A DNA stretch of 64,000 bases from Streptomyces sp. NRRL F-5126. Its GTDB lineage: Bacteria; Actinomycetota; Actinomycetes; Streptomycetales; Streptomycetaceae. A program made the position numbers and the translations under genes. This document shows, piece after piece, positions 27,035 to 34,069 of the stretch; the first letter of the stretch is position 1, and each line of letters starts with the position of its first letter. The notes below the pieces were generated by a model that was not told where the DNA came from, did no database searches, and worked only from the letters and a program-made list of their open reading frames with translations. The stretch spans positions 62,001 through 126,000 of the forward strand of contig NZ_JOFZ01000015.1 of the NCBI RefSeq assembly GCF_000721265.1. The letters are read 5' to 3'.

Positions 27035-28083
27035 CAGCCCTGATCGCTCAAGGTGACTTCGGGTGCGGGCGCCGCGCCGGGGACGGTTTTCTTACTACCC
27101 AGAGTACGCGCAGGGCCTCCGTTCGGTTCCCGAGGCTCCGGCAACCGGGCGGTGGGGCCGTGGCCGCTGTCGCCCCGCTGGGCGGGTGGCGCACCGAACA
27201 CCGCGCGGCGCAGGTCGGCCCGCGCGTGCCGCAGCGTGGCGCGGGCCGCACGCGCCGCGTCCCGTACGGCCAGGAGCACGGGCACGGCGAGCGGCCTGAC
27301 CACGGCGCGGTACATCCAGCGCACCGGGCGCCCCACGGCGTGCCACGCGATCCAGGCGACGGCCCGGCCCACCGCGCGCGAGACGAACCCGGCCGCGCGC
27401 CGGCCGAGCGCCAGCGCCGCGCCCAGCTCACGGCCCAACGGGACGAGGACGGTCCGCCACAGCCACCCGAGCAGAACGACGAGCAGGGCGGTGGCCGGCA
27501 ACGCGATCCCGGCGCCCACCGCCCGCGCGAGCCACGCCGCCGCGCGCCCGACCGGTATGAGCACACTCCGGTATGCCCACCCCAACGGCACCACCACCCC
27601 GTAACGCACCACAGGCACCACAACCCACCGCCACAACGCGCCCCATGGCCACCAGAACACCGCCATGCCGAGCCACGCCAGCGCATTCGCCACCGGCACG
27701 CACACCCACATGTACAACAGGCCGCACACGTACGCCGCACCACGCCCGAACGGTGTCAACACATGCCGGTACAACCACACCGACGGCACCACCACCCCAT
27801 AGCGCACCACCGGCACCACAACCCACCGCCACAACGCGGCGCCGGCCCACAGCAATGGCAGGCCCACCAACACCCTTACCGCCCAGACGAGTCCACGTCC
27901 GAGTGGCCGCAACACAGCGCGGTTGACGGCCCGTACCGACCAGCCGAGGGCGTCCCACACCATCCGCACGGGCAGCACCACGACGAACACGACGATCCGC
28001 AGCGGCAACCGCACGGCCGCCACGAGGCACCCCGCACCGCCGTCGCCGGTGCCGCCGGCCCCCTCATGCTGTCCGCGCTCCAT
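27034..28083 (-). CDS. repetitive hydrophobic membrane protein
   Basis: A 349-residue protein of unknown function. Residues 20-280 are almost entirely Val, Leu, Ala, Trp, Arg and Pro, in blocks of the type LWRWVVVPVVRYGVVVP followed by a YRxVLxPxGRxxxW block. The full block occurs twice (near residues 83 and 149) and degenerate copies precede and follow. This predicts many short hydrophobic helices broken by Pro-Arg, either membrane-spanning or lying on the surface. The last 60 residues are hydrophilic. Similar proteins occur beside rne in other Streptomyces, as I recall. It overlaps the downstream gene by one base. Confidence 0.65.
   Translation of the reverse strand: MERGQHEGAGGTGDGGAGCLVAAVRLPLRIVVFVVVLPVRMVWDALGWSVRAVNRAVLRPLGRGLVWAVRVLVGLPLLWAGAALWRWVVVPVVRYGVVVPSVWLYRHVLTPFGRGAAYVCGLLYMWVCVPVANALAWLGMAVFWWPWGALWRWVVVPVVRYGVVVPLGWAYRSVLIPVGRAAAWLARAVGAGIALPATALLVVLLGWLWRTVLVPLGRELGAALALGRRAAGFVSRAVGRAVAWIAWHAVGRPVRWMYRAVVRPLAVPVLLAVRDAARAARATLRHARADLRRAVFGAPPAQRGDSGHGPTARLPEPREPNGGPARTLGSKKTVPGAAPAPEVTLSDQG
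27585..27640. repeat. 56-base intragenic repeat, copy 1
   Basis: Matches 27783-27838 at 53 of 56 bases, offset 198 bases (66 codons). Identity extends to third codon positions, which points to a recent duplication or gene conversion inside the membrane protein gene. Confidence 0.85.
27783..27838. repeat. 56-base intragenic repeat, copy 2
   Basis: Second copy of the 56-base unit at 27585-27640; the three mismatches lie in the CCATAGCG and ACCGGC segments. Confidence 0.85.
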
Positions 28084-28156
28084 ACGAACAGGGACGCCGC
28101 AGCGCTCCGCGCGGATCCGGTCGCAACTCCCTTTCTCCGGCAGTCACGCCAGGGCG

Positions 28157-29080
28157 TCAGAACACCGACAGACCGGTCACCGTGGTGAACGCGTCCAAGG
28201 CCGCCACCGCTGCGACCGAGTTGCCCGCCGCGTCCAGCGCAGGCCCCCAGGCGCACAGCGCGGCCCGTCCGGGCACCACCGCCAGCACTCCACCGCCCAC
28301 CCCGCTCTTGCCCGGCAGCCCGACGCGGTAGGCGAACTCGCCGGCCGCGTCGTAGGTTCCGCAGGTCAACAGCACCGCGTTGACGCGCTTGGCGTCGCTG
28401 CCCGACAGCAGCCGAGTGTCATCGGCGCGCAGGCCATGGCGTGCCAGGAAGCGGCATGCCAGGGCCAGGTCGCGGCATGACGCCGCGATCGCGCAATGGC
28501 CGTAGTAGTGCTCAAGGACCTGCTCCACCTCGTTGTCGAGGTTGCCGTGGCTGGCCAGGAAGTGAGCGAGGGCCGCGTTCAGATGTCCGTGCGCCGCCTC
28601 GGAAGCGGCGATGTCACGGTCGGTCGCCAGGTCCGGATTGCCGGACTCGGCACGCAGGAACGCCCGCACCTGCTGGGCTGCATCACCGGTCAGGCTCAGC
28701 AGCCGGTCGGTGACGACCAGGGCTCCGGCGTTGATGAACGGATTGCGCGGAATGCCTTGCTCGGTCTCCAACTGGACGAGCGAGTTGAACGGGTTGCCGG
28801 ACGGCTCGCGGCCCACCCGTCGCCAGAGTGTGTCGCCGCCGCCATGGGAGAGGACAAGGGCGAGAGTGAACAGCTTGGAAACGCTCTGGATGGAGAACGG
28901 CCGCTCCCAGTCGCCGACGCCGTGCACCTGGCCGTCCACGGTGGCGATCGCCATGCCGAACGCGTGGGGATCGGCGTCGGCGAGGGCCGGGATGTAGTCC
29001 GCGATCCGCCCGCGGCCCGCGGTGGCCCGGGCGGCGCGCATCGCCTCGCGAAGCGGTTCCTCGTAGTCCATGGACGCCAT
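28157..29080 (-). CDS. glsA: glutaminase (serine-dependent, beta-lactamase-like fold)
   Basis: Hydrolyses glutamine to glutamate and ammonia. It has 307 residues, the same length as bacterial GlsA/GlsB (about 308). The catalytic SVSK (S66/K69) lies in PFSIQSVSK; other family segments are GREPSGNPFNSL near 97, NPFINAGA near 120, and KSGVGGGV near 262. The ATG at 29080 has GGGGA 8 bases upstream; an ATG three codons later is possible. It is not clearly part of an operon, with a terminator hairpin just upstream belonging to the DUF397 gene. Confidence 0.93.
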   Translation of the reverse strand: MASMDYEEPLREAMRAARATAGRGRIADYIPALADADPHAFGMAIATVDGQVHGVGDWERPFSIQSVSKLFTLALVLSHGGGDTLWRRVGREPSGNPFNSLVQLETEQGIPRNPFINAGALVVTDRLLSLTGDAAQQVRAFLRAESGNPDLATDRDIAASEAAHGHLNAALAHFLASHGNLDNEVEQVLEHYYGHCAIAASCRDLALACRFLARHGLRADDTRLLSGSDAKRVNAVLLTCGTYDAAGEFAYRVGLPGKSGVGGGVLAVVPGRAALCAWGPALDAAGNSVAAVAALDAFTTVTGLSVF

Positions 29081-29136
29081 TGTCCAGGTCCCCGCGGCCC
29101 ACCTGCCGGGTTCGCGCCCGCGCACCAGGCGCGACC

Positions 29137-29167
29137 CGGCCCCCGCTCAGAAGGCGAGCGGGGGCCG
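29137..29167 (-). terminator. terminator after the XRE-DUF397 pair
   Basis: CGGCCCCCGCTC and GAGCGGGGGCCG form a perfect 12 bp stem with a 7-base loop, 20 bases downstream of the DUF397 stop. Confidence 0.85.
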
Positions 29168-29187
29168 AGGATGACAGGAGAGCGAGC

Positions 29188-29412
29188 TCAGGGCAGGAGA
29201 AGGTTCCGCTGTCCGGCCTGCACGCTCCTGGTGAAGAGCTCGTAGTCCTTCTTGGAGATGACCAGGACCTGGGCGTCGGGGTCGCCCACGTCCACGGAGT
29301 CGCGCAGGGCCACGACTCCGTCGACGAAGGCGACTTCCAGGCAGTTGTCGCCGCCATTGGACATCTCGCTCTTCGCCCACACGGCGTTGGAGAGGTCAAC
29401 CTTCTTGTTCAT
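29188..29412 (-). CDS. DUF397 domain protein
   Basis: A 74-residue protein with the DUF397 pattern: AVWAKSEMSNGGDNCLEVAF, then VALRDSVDVGDP and a C-terminal ISKKDYELF. DUF397 proteins accompany XRE regulators throughout Streptomyces, in abaA/whiJ-type sets that influence development. They are thought to act as antagonists or partners of the regulator. The ATG follows the regulator's TAA with no gap (TAAATG), so the two are translated together. Confidence 0.92.
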   Translation of the reverse strand: MNKKVDLSNAVWAKSEMSNGGDNCLEVAFVDGVVALRDSVDVGDPDAQVLVISKKDYELFTRSVQAGQRNLLLP

Positions 29413-30297
29413 TTAGCAGTCCTTGATCAGCTCGCGGATGCAGCGCTGGCTCTTCTGCTCATCGAGCGCCTGTGTACGGAGAGCGTCGAAAGCGGTCCGA
29501 TAGCGGTCCACATCCCCATCCTCCTCCAAGTACAGGGAGGTCGTCTTCATCTCGACGACGGCAACCGGTGAGCCCACCTCGAAGTGTAGGAGCTGGAAGG
29601 CTCCATCCATACCCGCGAAGGCGCCCACATCGAACGGAAGCACCTGTATCCCTACGTGGGCATACTCCTCAGCGACATGCAGTAGCAGTTGGAGCTGAGC
29701 ACGCATCACATCGGGCCCGCCCACGGTGCGCCGCAGGGCTGACTCATCGAGGATGCACCACACGCTGAGTGGTGCCTCTCGAGTCAGAGCCGCCTGCCGG
29801 GCCAAGCGGAGGTCAACGAAGCGGCCGGCCTCCCGCTTCGACGTCCACAGGTGGCTTCGCTCAACGACGGAAGTGGCGTACTCCCGCGTCTGGAGCAGGC
29901 CGGGAACCATGTGCAGGTACAACTCCGCCTTCGAGGCCATCTCTTCCAAGTGCAGGAAGTCGTCGAACCCCTCGGTCTGGATGGACTCCTTGTACTCGTC
30001 CAAGAGGTTCGTGCGCTTGCTGGACGCGGCAAGAGAGGCCATCGCCTTCGTCTTCGCGACGGTCTCCTCCGAGTCGACCCCGTAGACCTTCAAGAAGGCC
30101 GTCAAGCCGAGCCCGGACACCCGCTGCTTACCGTTCTCGATCTTGCTCAACGCCGGTTTTCCGGCCAGGCCAAGTCTCTCCGCAGCCTCGTCCATGCCCA
30201 GTCCGGCGGCGACGCGCAAGGACCGCAGAGCCGATCCGAAGCGGCGCCTGTGGACGTTCGGTCGTGCTTCCGCCACGGCTTCCTCGCAGCGAGGCAT
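29413..30297 (-). CDS. XRE-family regulator with C-terminal DUF5753 (WhiJ-like)
   Basis: A 294-residue DNA-binding protein. The helix-turn-helix covers about residues 18-75 (LRSLRVAAGLGMDEAAERLG, then ALSKIENGK). The remainder matches the Scr1/DUF5753 ligand or partner domain (LYLHMVPGLLQTREYATSVV near 127, RQAALTRE near 168, HVGIQVLPF near 220). I placed the start at the ATG 30297. An ATG at 30459 would extend the protein over the start of the divergent gene without adding recognisable sequence. It forms a set with DUF397 downstream and the divergent ATPase. Confidence 0.88.
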   Translation of the reverse strand: MPRCEEAVAEARPNVHRRRFGSALRSLRVAAGLGMDEAAERLGLAGKPALSKIENGKQRVSGLGLTAFLKVYGVDSEETVAKTKAMASLAASSKRTNLLDEYKESIQTEGFDDFLHLEEMASKAELYLHMVPGLLQTREYATSVVERSHLWTSKREAGRFVDLRLARQAALTREAPLSVWCILDESALRRTVGGPDVMRAQLQLLLHVAEEYAHVGIQVLPFDVGAFAGMDGAFQLLHFEVGSPVAVVEMKTTSLYLEEDGDVDRYRTAFDALRTQALDEQKSQRCIRELIKDC

Positions 30298-30340
30298 CGC
30301 CTCACTTGCCCACTGCGCACTCGCCTCGGAGGGACAGCTC

Positions 30341-30764
30341 GTGACAACAACCGCCTCCCGTCCGCACGCAACGGGCGCTCCCGGGTACAGCGAGACCTGT
30401 CCCTGCGAGGCGAAGTCCGCGGCACGCGCTCGCTCACTCGTCCGGGCTGCCTTACTCATGGAAACTCGAACAGCTCATCGACGATGGAACGTTGATCGTC
30501 TCAGGGCTGGTCGGCAACAGTGTCCGGCACAGCAACTGCCGTCTCGTGCACGTCAGCGTGTCCCTGACCGGTCCCGGCCGCGTGCGGCTCTCCGTGTCGG
30601 ACACGTCGACGACCGTCCCCGTGAAACAAGAGGCCTGCGAGGACGACACAACGGGACGCGGGCTGCAACTCGTCGACGCACTGGCCGACCGGTGGGGAAC
30701 CGACCTGCGCCGTGGGAAGAAGATCGTGTGGGTGGATCTCCTCGCAGAGGATGAACCCGCGTGA
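30341..30764 (+). pseudogene. HATPase (anti-sigma/AbaA-like ATPase), frame-shifted
   Basis: Starts at a GTG with an excellent GGAGGGA site and reads TTTASRPHATGAPGYSETC...SLVRAAL in one frame. The continuation SWKLEQLIDDGTLIVSGLVG, ending with the G-box GRGLQLVDALADRWGT, is in the next frame (+1). One base too many lies around 30452-30458, right at a TTA codon (30452-30454). Joined, the two parts give a normal-length single-domain Bergerat ATPase of about 140 residues. The N-box, usually SELVxNA, reads SGLVGNS, so the ATP-magnesium glutamate is missing. It is divergent from the XRE gene, as in abaA-type loci. It could be a pseudogene, a sequencing error or a recoded gene. Confidence 0.7.
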
Positions 30765-30893
30765 TGGGCCCTGCGAGCAGCCAGCGTGGCCCCTCCCCGC
30801 CGAGCAATCGTCAAGACTTGTGGATCACGGGACGGCGATCGGACCATCGACGGAGTTGGGTAAGTTGGGGTGACCCGACCCGAGGGGACAACT

Positions 30894-31229
30894 GTGAGCA
30901 CGCGGCCGTATCCATTCCATGGGGGAGAGAACGTCGCATGGGACCTCGTGGTCTGGCGCGGCGAATTTGACCGGGTCACGGTCGCCGTACTGAGCCGAGA
31001 GGACATCGTTCAGGTCCGCGGAGGTTTTGACCGAGGCGACGACGTGTGGATGTACAACGTCTACCCCGTTCCGGACGCTGTCCTGCCAACGATCGCTGAT
31101 CTTGTGTCAGGAGTCCGGCTCGACCGCAAGCTTGAGTACTTCATAGAGGCTCGCCAGGATCTGCCGGGCGGAGAGCTCTGGTCCCCCGAGCGTGGCGAGC
31201 TTCCGCCCGGTCACGTACCGCCTCCGTGA
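30894..31229 (+). CDS. small hypothetical protein
   Basis: An 111-residue acidic soluble protein starting at a GTG with a strong GAGGGGA site 6 bases upstream. I do not recognise a family. It contains NVAWDLVVWRGEFDRVTVAV, then a probable beta-rich domain (VWMYNVYPVPDAVLPTIADL) and a Pro-rich end. No signal or membrane segment is seen. It lies 130 bp downstream of the broken ATPase gene in the same direction and beside an IS relic, so it belongs to the accessory stretch. Confidence 0.6.
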   Translation: MSTRPYPFHGGENVAWDLVVWRGEFDRVTVAVLSREDIVQVRGGFDRGDDVWMYNVYPVPDAVLPTIADLVSGVRLDRKLEYFIEARQDLPGGELWSPERGELPPGHVPPP

Positions 31230-31267
31230 CGACAATCGGCGAGGATTAGATCACCGATGCGGCGTGA

Positions 31268-31450
31268 TCAGGCAGCGGTTTCCTCGCTCTCGACCAGGAC
31301 TCCGTTCTCGAACCGGGCACCTGAGCGGACCAGGGCGACGAGGTGGGCGCCGGTGATCGCGCGCCAGCGGGCCTTTGCGGACTCGACCAACTTGAACACC
31401 ATCGCCAGGGTCGTGGCCGGGACGCCGAATCCGGGGCCACCGTGCCCGTA
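31268..31450 (-). pseudogene. IS256-family transposase, C-terminal relic
   Basis: An open frame of 60 codons ends in LVESAKARWRAITGAHLVAL and VRSGARFENGVLVE, which matches the C-terminus of actinobacterial IS256-type transposases as I remember them. The preceding codons GPGFGVPATTLAMVFK align with the usual KGPGSRAAGLAMAFK. A TGA at 31453-31451 closes the frame upstream, and the remaining 350 or so residues are missing. It marks an old insertion and deletion event. No terminal inverted repeats are identified. Confidence 0.6.
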
Positions 31451-31500
31451 TCAGTGCCATCAAGGGCCTCGGTTGTCCGGCCGGTCACGGCCCACCGCGG

Positions 31501-32094
31501 CTATACGGACTGCCGCGCCGAACGTGCCGACGGGGGCATTTTGTGGTTCTGAGACGCCCCGTCCGTCCCGCCCCGCCGGGCGGCCCGTGCGGACAGCAGC
31601 AGCATGACCGCGCAGGCATCCAGCGCGGCCCAGCCCGCAAGGGCCGTCCAGCCACCGCCCGCGGCCGCACCAGCCACCGTCACGCCCATCACGCCCAACG
31701 CGGCAGCCGGTGTCGCGGACAGCCACGCACCCCGCAGCCTGCCACCGTGCAGCCCGATGGTTCCGGCCAGACCGAACGCCGCCGCCATCAGCCAGAGCAG
31801 AGTGACCAGCGGCGCGAAGAACAGCACGAACATCGCGACGGGGAAGGCCGCGGCGTAAAGGCCCAGGAACCCGACGGAGACAGCGAACGCGGGACGCCAC
31901 GTCCGCTCGTGCGGCGGCAGGAAACGCAGAAGCAGCCAGAGGACGGCACCCGCCGCCGCCAGGGCGACTCCCACCCACCACACGAAGACCGCGTTGGGCA
32001 CCGACGGCAGCCCCCGCACTCCGACCACTGCGGCGAGGGGTCCCAGAGCGACACCGGCGACCATGGCTGCGAACCCGCGTCCTTCCCGTCCCAC
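31501..32094 (-). CDS. hypothetical integral membrane protein
   Basis: A 197-residue protein with about five to six hydrophobic helices (near residues 8-28, 34-56, 70-90, 92-112, 120-142, 146-166) and a short basic tail. No domain is recognised. The start is the ATG at 32094. The tail after residue 170 (SQNHKMPPSARSAR) abuts the transposase relic, so the original end may have been replaced. The coding sequence looks normal for this genome, so it is probably real though its role is unknown. Confidence 0.6.
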   Translation of the reverse strand: MGREGRGFAAMVAGVALGPLAAVVGVRGLPSVPNAVFVWWVGVALAAAGAVLWLLLRFLPPHERTWRPAFAVSVGFLGLYAAAFPVAMFVLFFAPLVTLLWLMAAAFGLAGTIGLHGGRLRGAWLSATPAAALGVMGVTVAGAAAGGGWTALAGWAALDACAVMLLLSARAARRGGTDGASQNHKMPPSARSARQSV

Positions 32095-32169
32095 CGCACC
32101 CCCTCCCGCCTTCCACAGTAGCGGGGCCGGGGGCGGCGCCCTCAGCGGATTCCGGGGGCAGAGCGGCCC

Positions 32170-32682
32170 TCAGTCGCTCTCCCCCTCGTCCAGGCGCTCC
32201 AGCCGGGTGGTCACGTCGTCGGCCAGCCGGCCGAGGAGGCGGCCGAGGTCCTCGCGGTCCTGGCGCGGCCAGTCGGCGATCGCCTCGGCGAACCAGCCCA
32301 GCAGGGACGTCACGTAGCGGGTCGCCGCGTCCGCGCCCGCCGGGGTCGGCTCGATGATGCTGGCGCGCCGGTCGTCCGGGTCGGCGACCCGGCGGACGAG
32401 GCGGCGCCGCTCCAGGTTCTGGACCTGGCGGGTGACGTGCGGCCCCACGACCTGCATCCGGTCGGCGATCTCGCCGACACGCAGCGGCTTCTCGGCCCGG
32501 CAGACTTCCAGCAGCACGCCGAGGGCGGGACGGTCGAGGCTGAGGCCGGCCGCCTCGGCGGCCCGCTCCGGGAGCCGGCCCTTGGAGATGGCGGCGCTGA
32601 GCTGCGTGATGCGCGGGAGCACTGCGGCCAGGTCAGCCTGTGCGTCCTCCGGCCGTGGCGGCTCGTGGGGCTCCGGGGTCAT
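32170..32682 (-). CDS. MarR-family transcriptional regulator
   Basis: A 170-residue winged-helix repressor. The DNA-binding part is LRVGEIADRMQVVGPHVTRQ (about 80-99) followed by the wing RRVADPDDRRASIIEPTPAG, the MarR hallmark; flanking helices form the dimer. The ATG at 32682 has GGAG 4 bases upstream. It is divergent from the monooxygenase gene, and two related palindromes lie between, so it very probably represses that gene and itself until a phenolic or antibiotic-like ligand is bound. Confidence 0.92.
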   Translation of the reverse strand: MTPEPHEPPRPEDAQADLAAVLPRITQLSAAISKGRLPERAAEAAGLSLDRPALGVLLEVCRAEKPLRVGEIADRMQVVGPHVTRQVQNLERRRLVRRVADPDDRRASIIEPTPAGADAATRYVTSLLGWFAEAIADWPRQDREDLGRLLGRLADDVTTRLERLDEGESD

Positions 32683-32697
32683 GACACTCCATTTGCT

Positions 32698-32777
32698 TAC
32701 CTGAGTTAGGTATCTGTATGGTGAGGGGCAGTCGGCCCACGGGGGTCCGTATGGCCGCAAACAATATACCTGAGGTA
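32698..32777. promoter_or_regulatory. divergent promoter region with two MarR-type palindromes
   Basis: TACCTGAGTTAGGTA (32698-32712) and TACCTGAGGTA (32767-32777) share TACCTGAG and are each inverted repeats with TACCT/AGGTA arms. One lies close to each gene of the divergent pair. They are the probable operators of the neighbouring MarR protein. Confidence 0.7.
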
Positions 32778-32814
32778 CGCATATTTGCTGCCCGGTAGCG
32801 AGAGGTGAGACGTC

Positions 32815-34038
32815 ATGGACCACTCAGCAGCTCCCCACGCACGCCGCGTACTGATCTCCGGAGCCAGCATCGCGGGCCCCGCGCTCGCCTACTGGCTCGA
32901 CCGCTACGGATTCGACGTGACCGTCGTCGAGAAGGCATCCGCCGTCCGCGGCGGCGGATACGCGATCGACATCCGCGGCACTGCCCGCGACGTCGCCGAC
33001 CGCATGGGCCTGCTGCCCCAGCTGCGCGCGGCGCACGTCAACACGCAGCGCCTCGGCTTCGTGGACGCCGCGGGCGAGCCGATCGGCTCGGTCGACCCCA
33101 ACGGGATAACCGGCGGGGAGGGCAACCTCGACCTGGAGGTACGGCGGGGAGACCTGGCCGACGTGCTGTACACGCCGATCAAGGACCGGGTCGAGTTCCT
33201 CTTCGACGACTCGATCGCGACGCTTGACGACGACGGCGACGCCGTCCACGTCGTCTTCGACAGCGGTGCGCGCCGCACCTTCGACCTCGTCATCGGCGCG
33301 GACGGCCTGCACTCGAACACGCGCCGCCTCGTCTTCGGCCCCGAAGAGCCCTTCCACCACTACCTCGGGCACGTCTTCGCCGGCTTCACCCTGCCGAACG
33401 ACTTCGGACTCGCCCACGAGGGCCTCGCCTGGAACGAGCCCGGGCGCGCCGCCATCCTCTACGCCCACGAGCCGTCCCAGTACCTGCACGGCTTCCTCGC
33501 CTTCACCAGTGAGGCCCCGCCCTACGAGGCGTTCCGCGACCCGCAGGCCCAGTGCGACCTGGTGGCGTCGCGCTACCCGGAGCAGGTCTGGCACCTGCCG
33601 CGCCTGGTGGAGGCGATGCGGGAGGCCGACGACCTCTTCTTCGACATCGTCAGCCAGATCCACATGCCCGTGTGGTCCCGGGGCCGTGTCGCCCTGGCCG
33701 GGGACGCGGCCCATGCGACGTCGTTCCTGTCCGGTCAGGGCAGCAGCGTGGCCCTCGTGGGCGCGTACGTCCTGGCGGGCGAACTGGCCACGCACGCGGA
33801 CCACGCCGAGGCCTTCGCGGCGTACGAGAAGCGGATGCGGCCCTTCGCGGAGCGCAACCAGGCGCTCGCCGGCGCCGGCGGCACCGTGGTGACGCCGACG
33901 ACACGCGAGCAGCTCGACGCCCGCAACGCGGCCCTGCGCGCTCCCCGATCATCCGCGATGCGCGCCCACGCGGAGACCGACGAGGCGCACGCCGCGCACA
34001 CCGCGATGGCGCTGCCGGACTACCCGGACGCCGCCTGA
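32815..34038 (+). CDS. FAD-dependent aromatic-ring type monooxygenase
   Basis: A 407-residue flavoprotein of the PHBH/TetX class. The FAD Rossmann motif is VLISGASIAGPALAYWLDRYG (12-32), the DG motif is IGADGLHSNTRR (near 161), and the GD motif is VALAGDAAHATS (near 296). Such enzymes hydroxylate aromatic or polyketide substrates with NAD(P)H and oxygen, and several inactivate antibiotics. It starts at an ATG with GAGAGG upstream. Control by the divergent MarR regulator suggests induction by the substrate or a related compound (inference). Confidence 0.92.
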   Translation: MDHSAAPHARRVLISGASIAGPALAYWLDRYGFDVTVVEKASAVRGGGYAIDIRGTARDVADRMGLLPQLRAAHVNTQRLGFVDAAGEPIGSVDPNGITGGEGNLDLEVRRGDLADVLYTPIKDRVEFLFDDSIATLDDDGDAVHVVFDSGARRTFDLVIGADGLHSNTRRLVFGPEEPFHHYLGHVFAGFTLPNDFGLAHEGLAWNEPGRAAILYAHEPSQYLHGFLAFTSEAPPYEAFRDPQAQCDLVASRYPEQVWHLPRLVEAMREADDLFFDIVSQIHMPVWSRGRVALAGDAAHATSFLSGQGSSVALVGAYVLAGELATHADHAEAFAAYEKRMRPFAERNQALAGAGGTVVTPTTREQLDARNAALRAPRSSAMRAHAETDEAHAAHTAMALPDYPDAA

Positions 34039-34069
34039 GTCCAGCCGCGGGCTGTGCGGGGCAGGGCCG

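Noticed and set aside
30298..30459. Longer N-terminus for the XRE regulator (ATG at 30459)
   Set aside because: It would overlap the divergent ATPase start and its ribosome site and adds no recognisable sequence; the ATG at 30297 fits the family.
30492..30764. A 90-codon plus-strand gene starting at TTG 30492
   Set aside because: Homology continues upstream of it in the same frame and then into another frame with a strong start at 30341, so it is only the second part of the broken ATPase gene.
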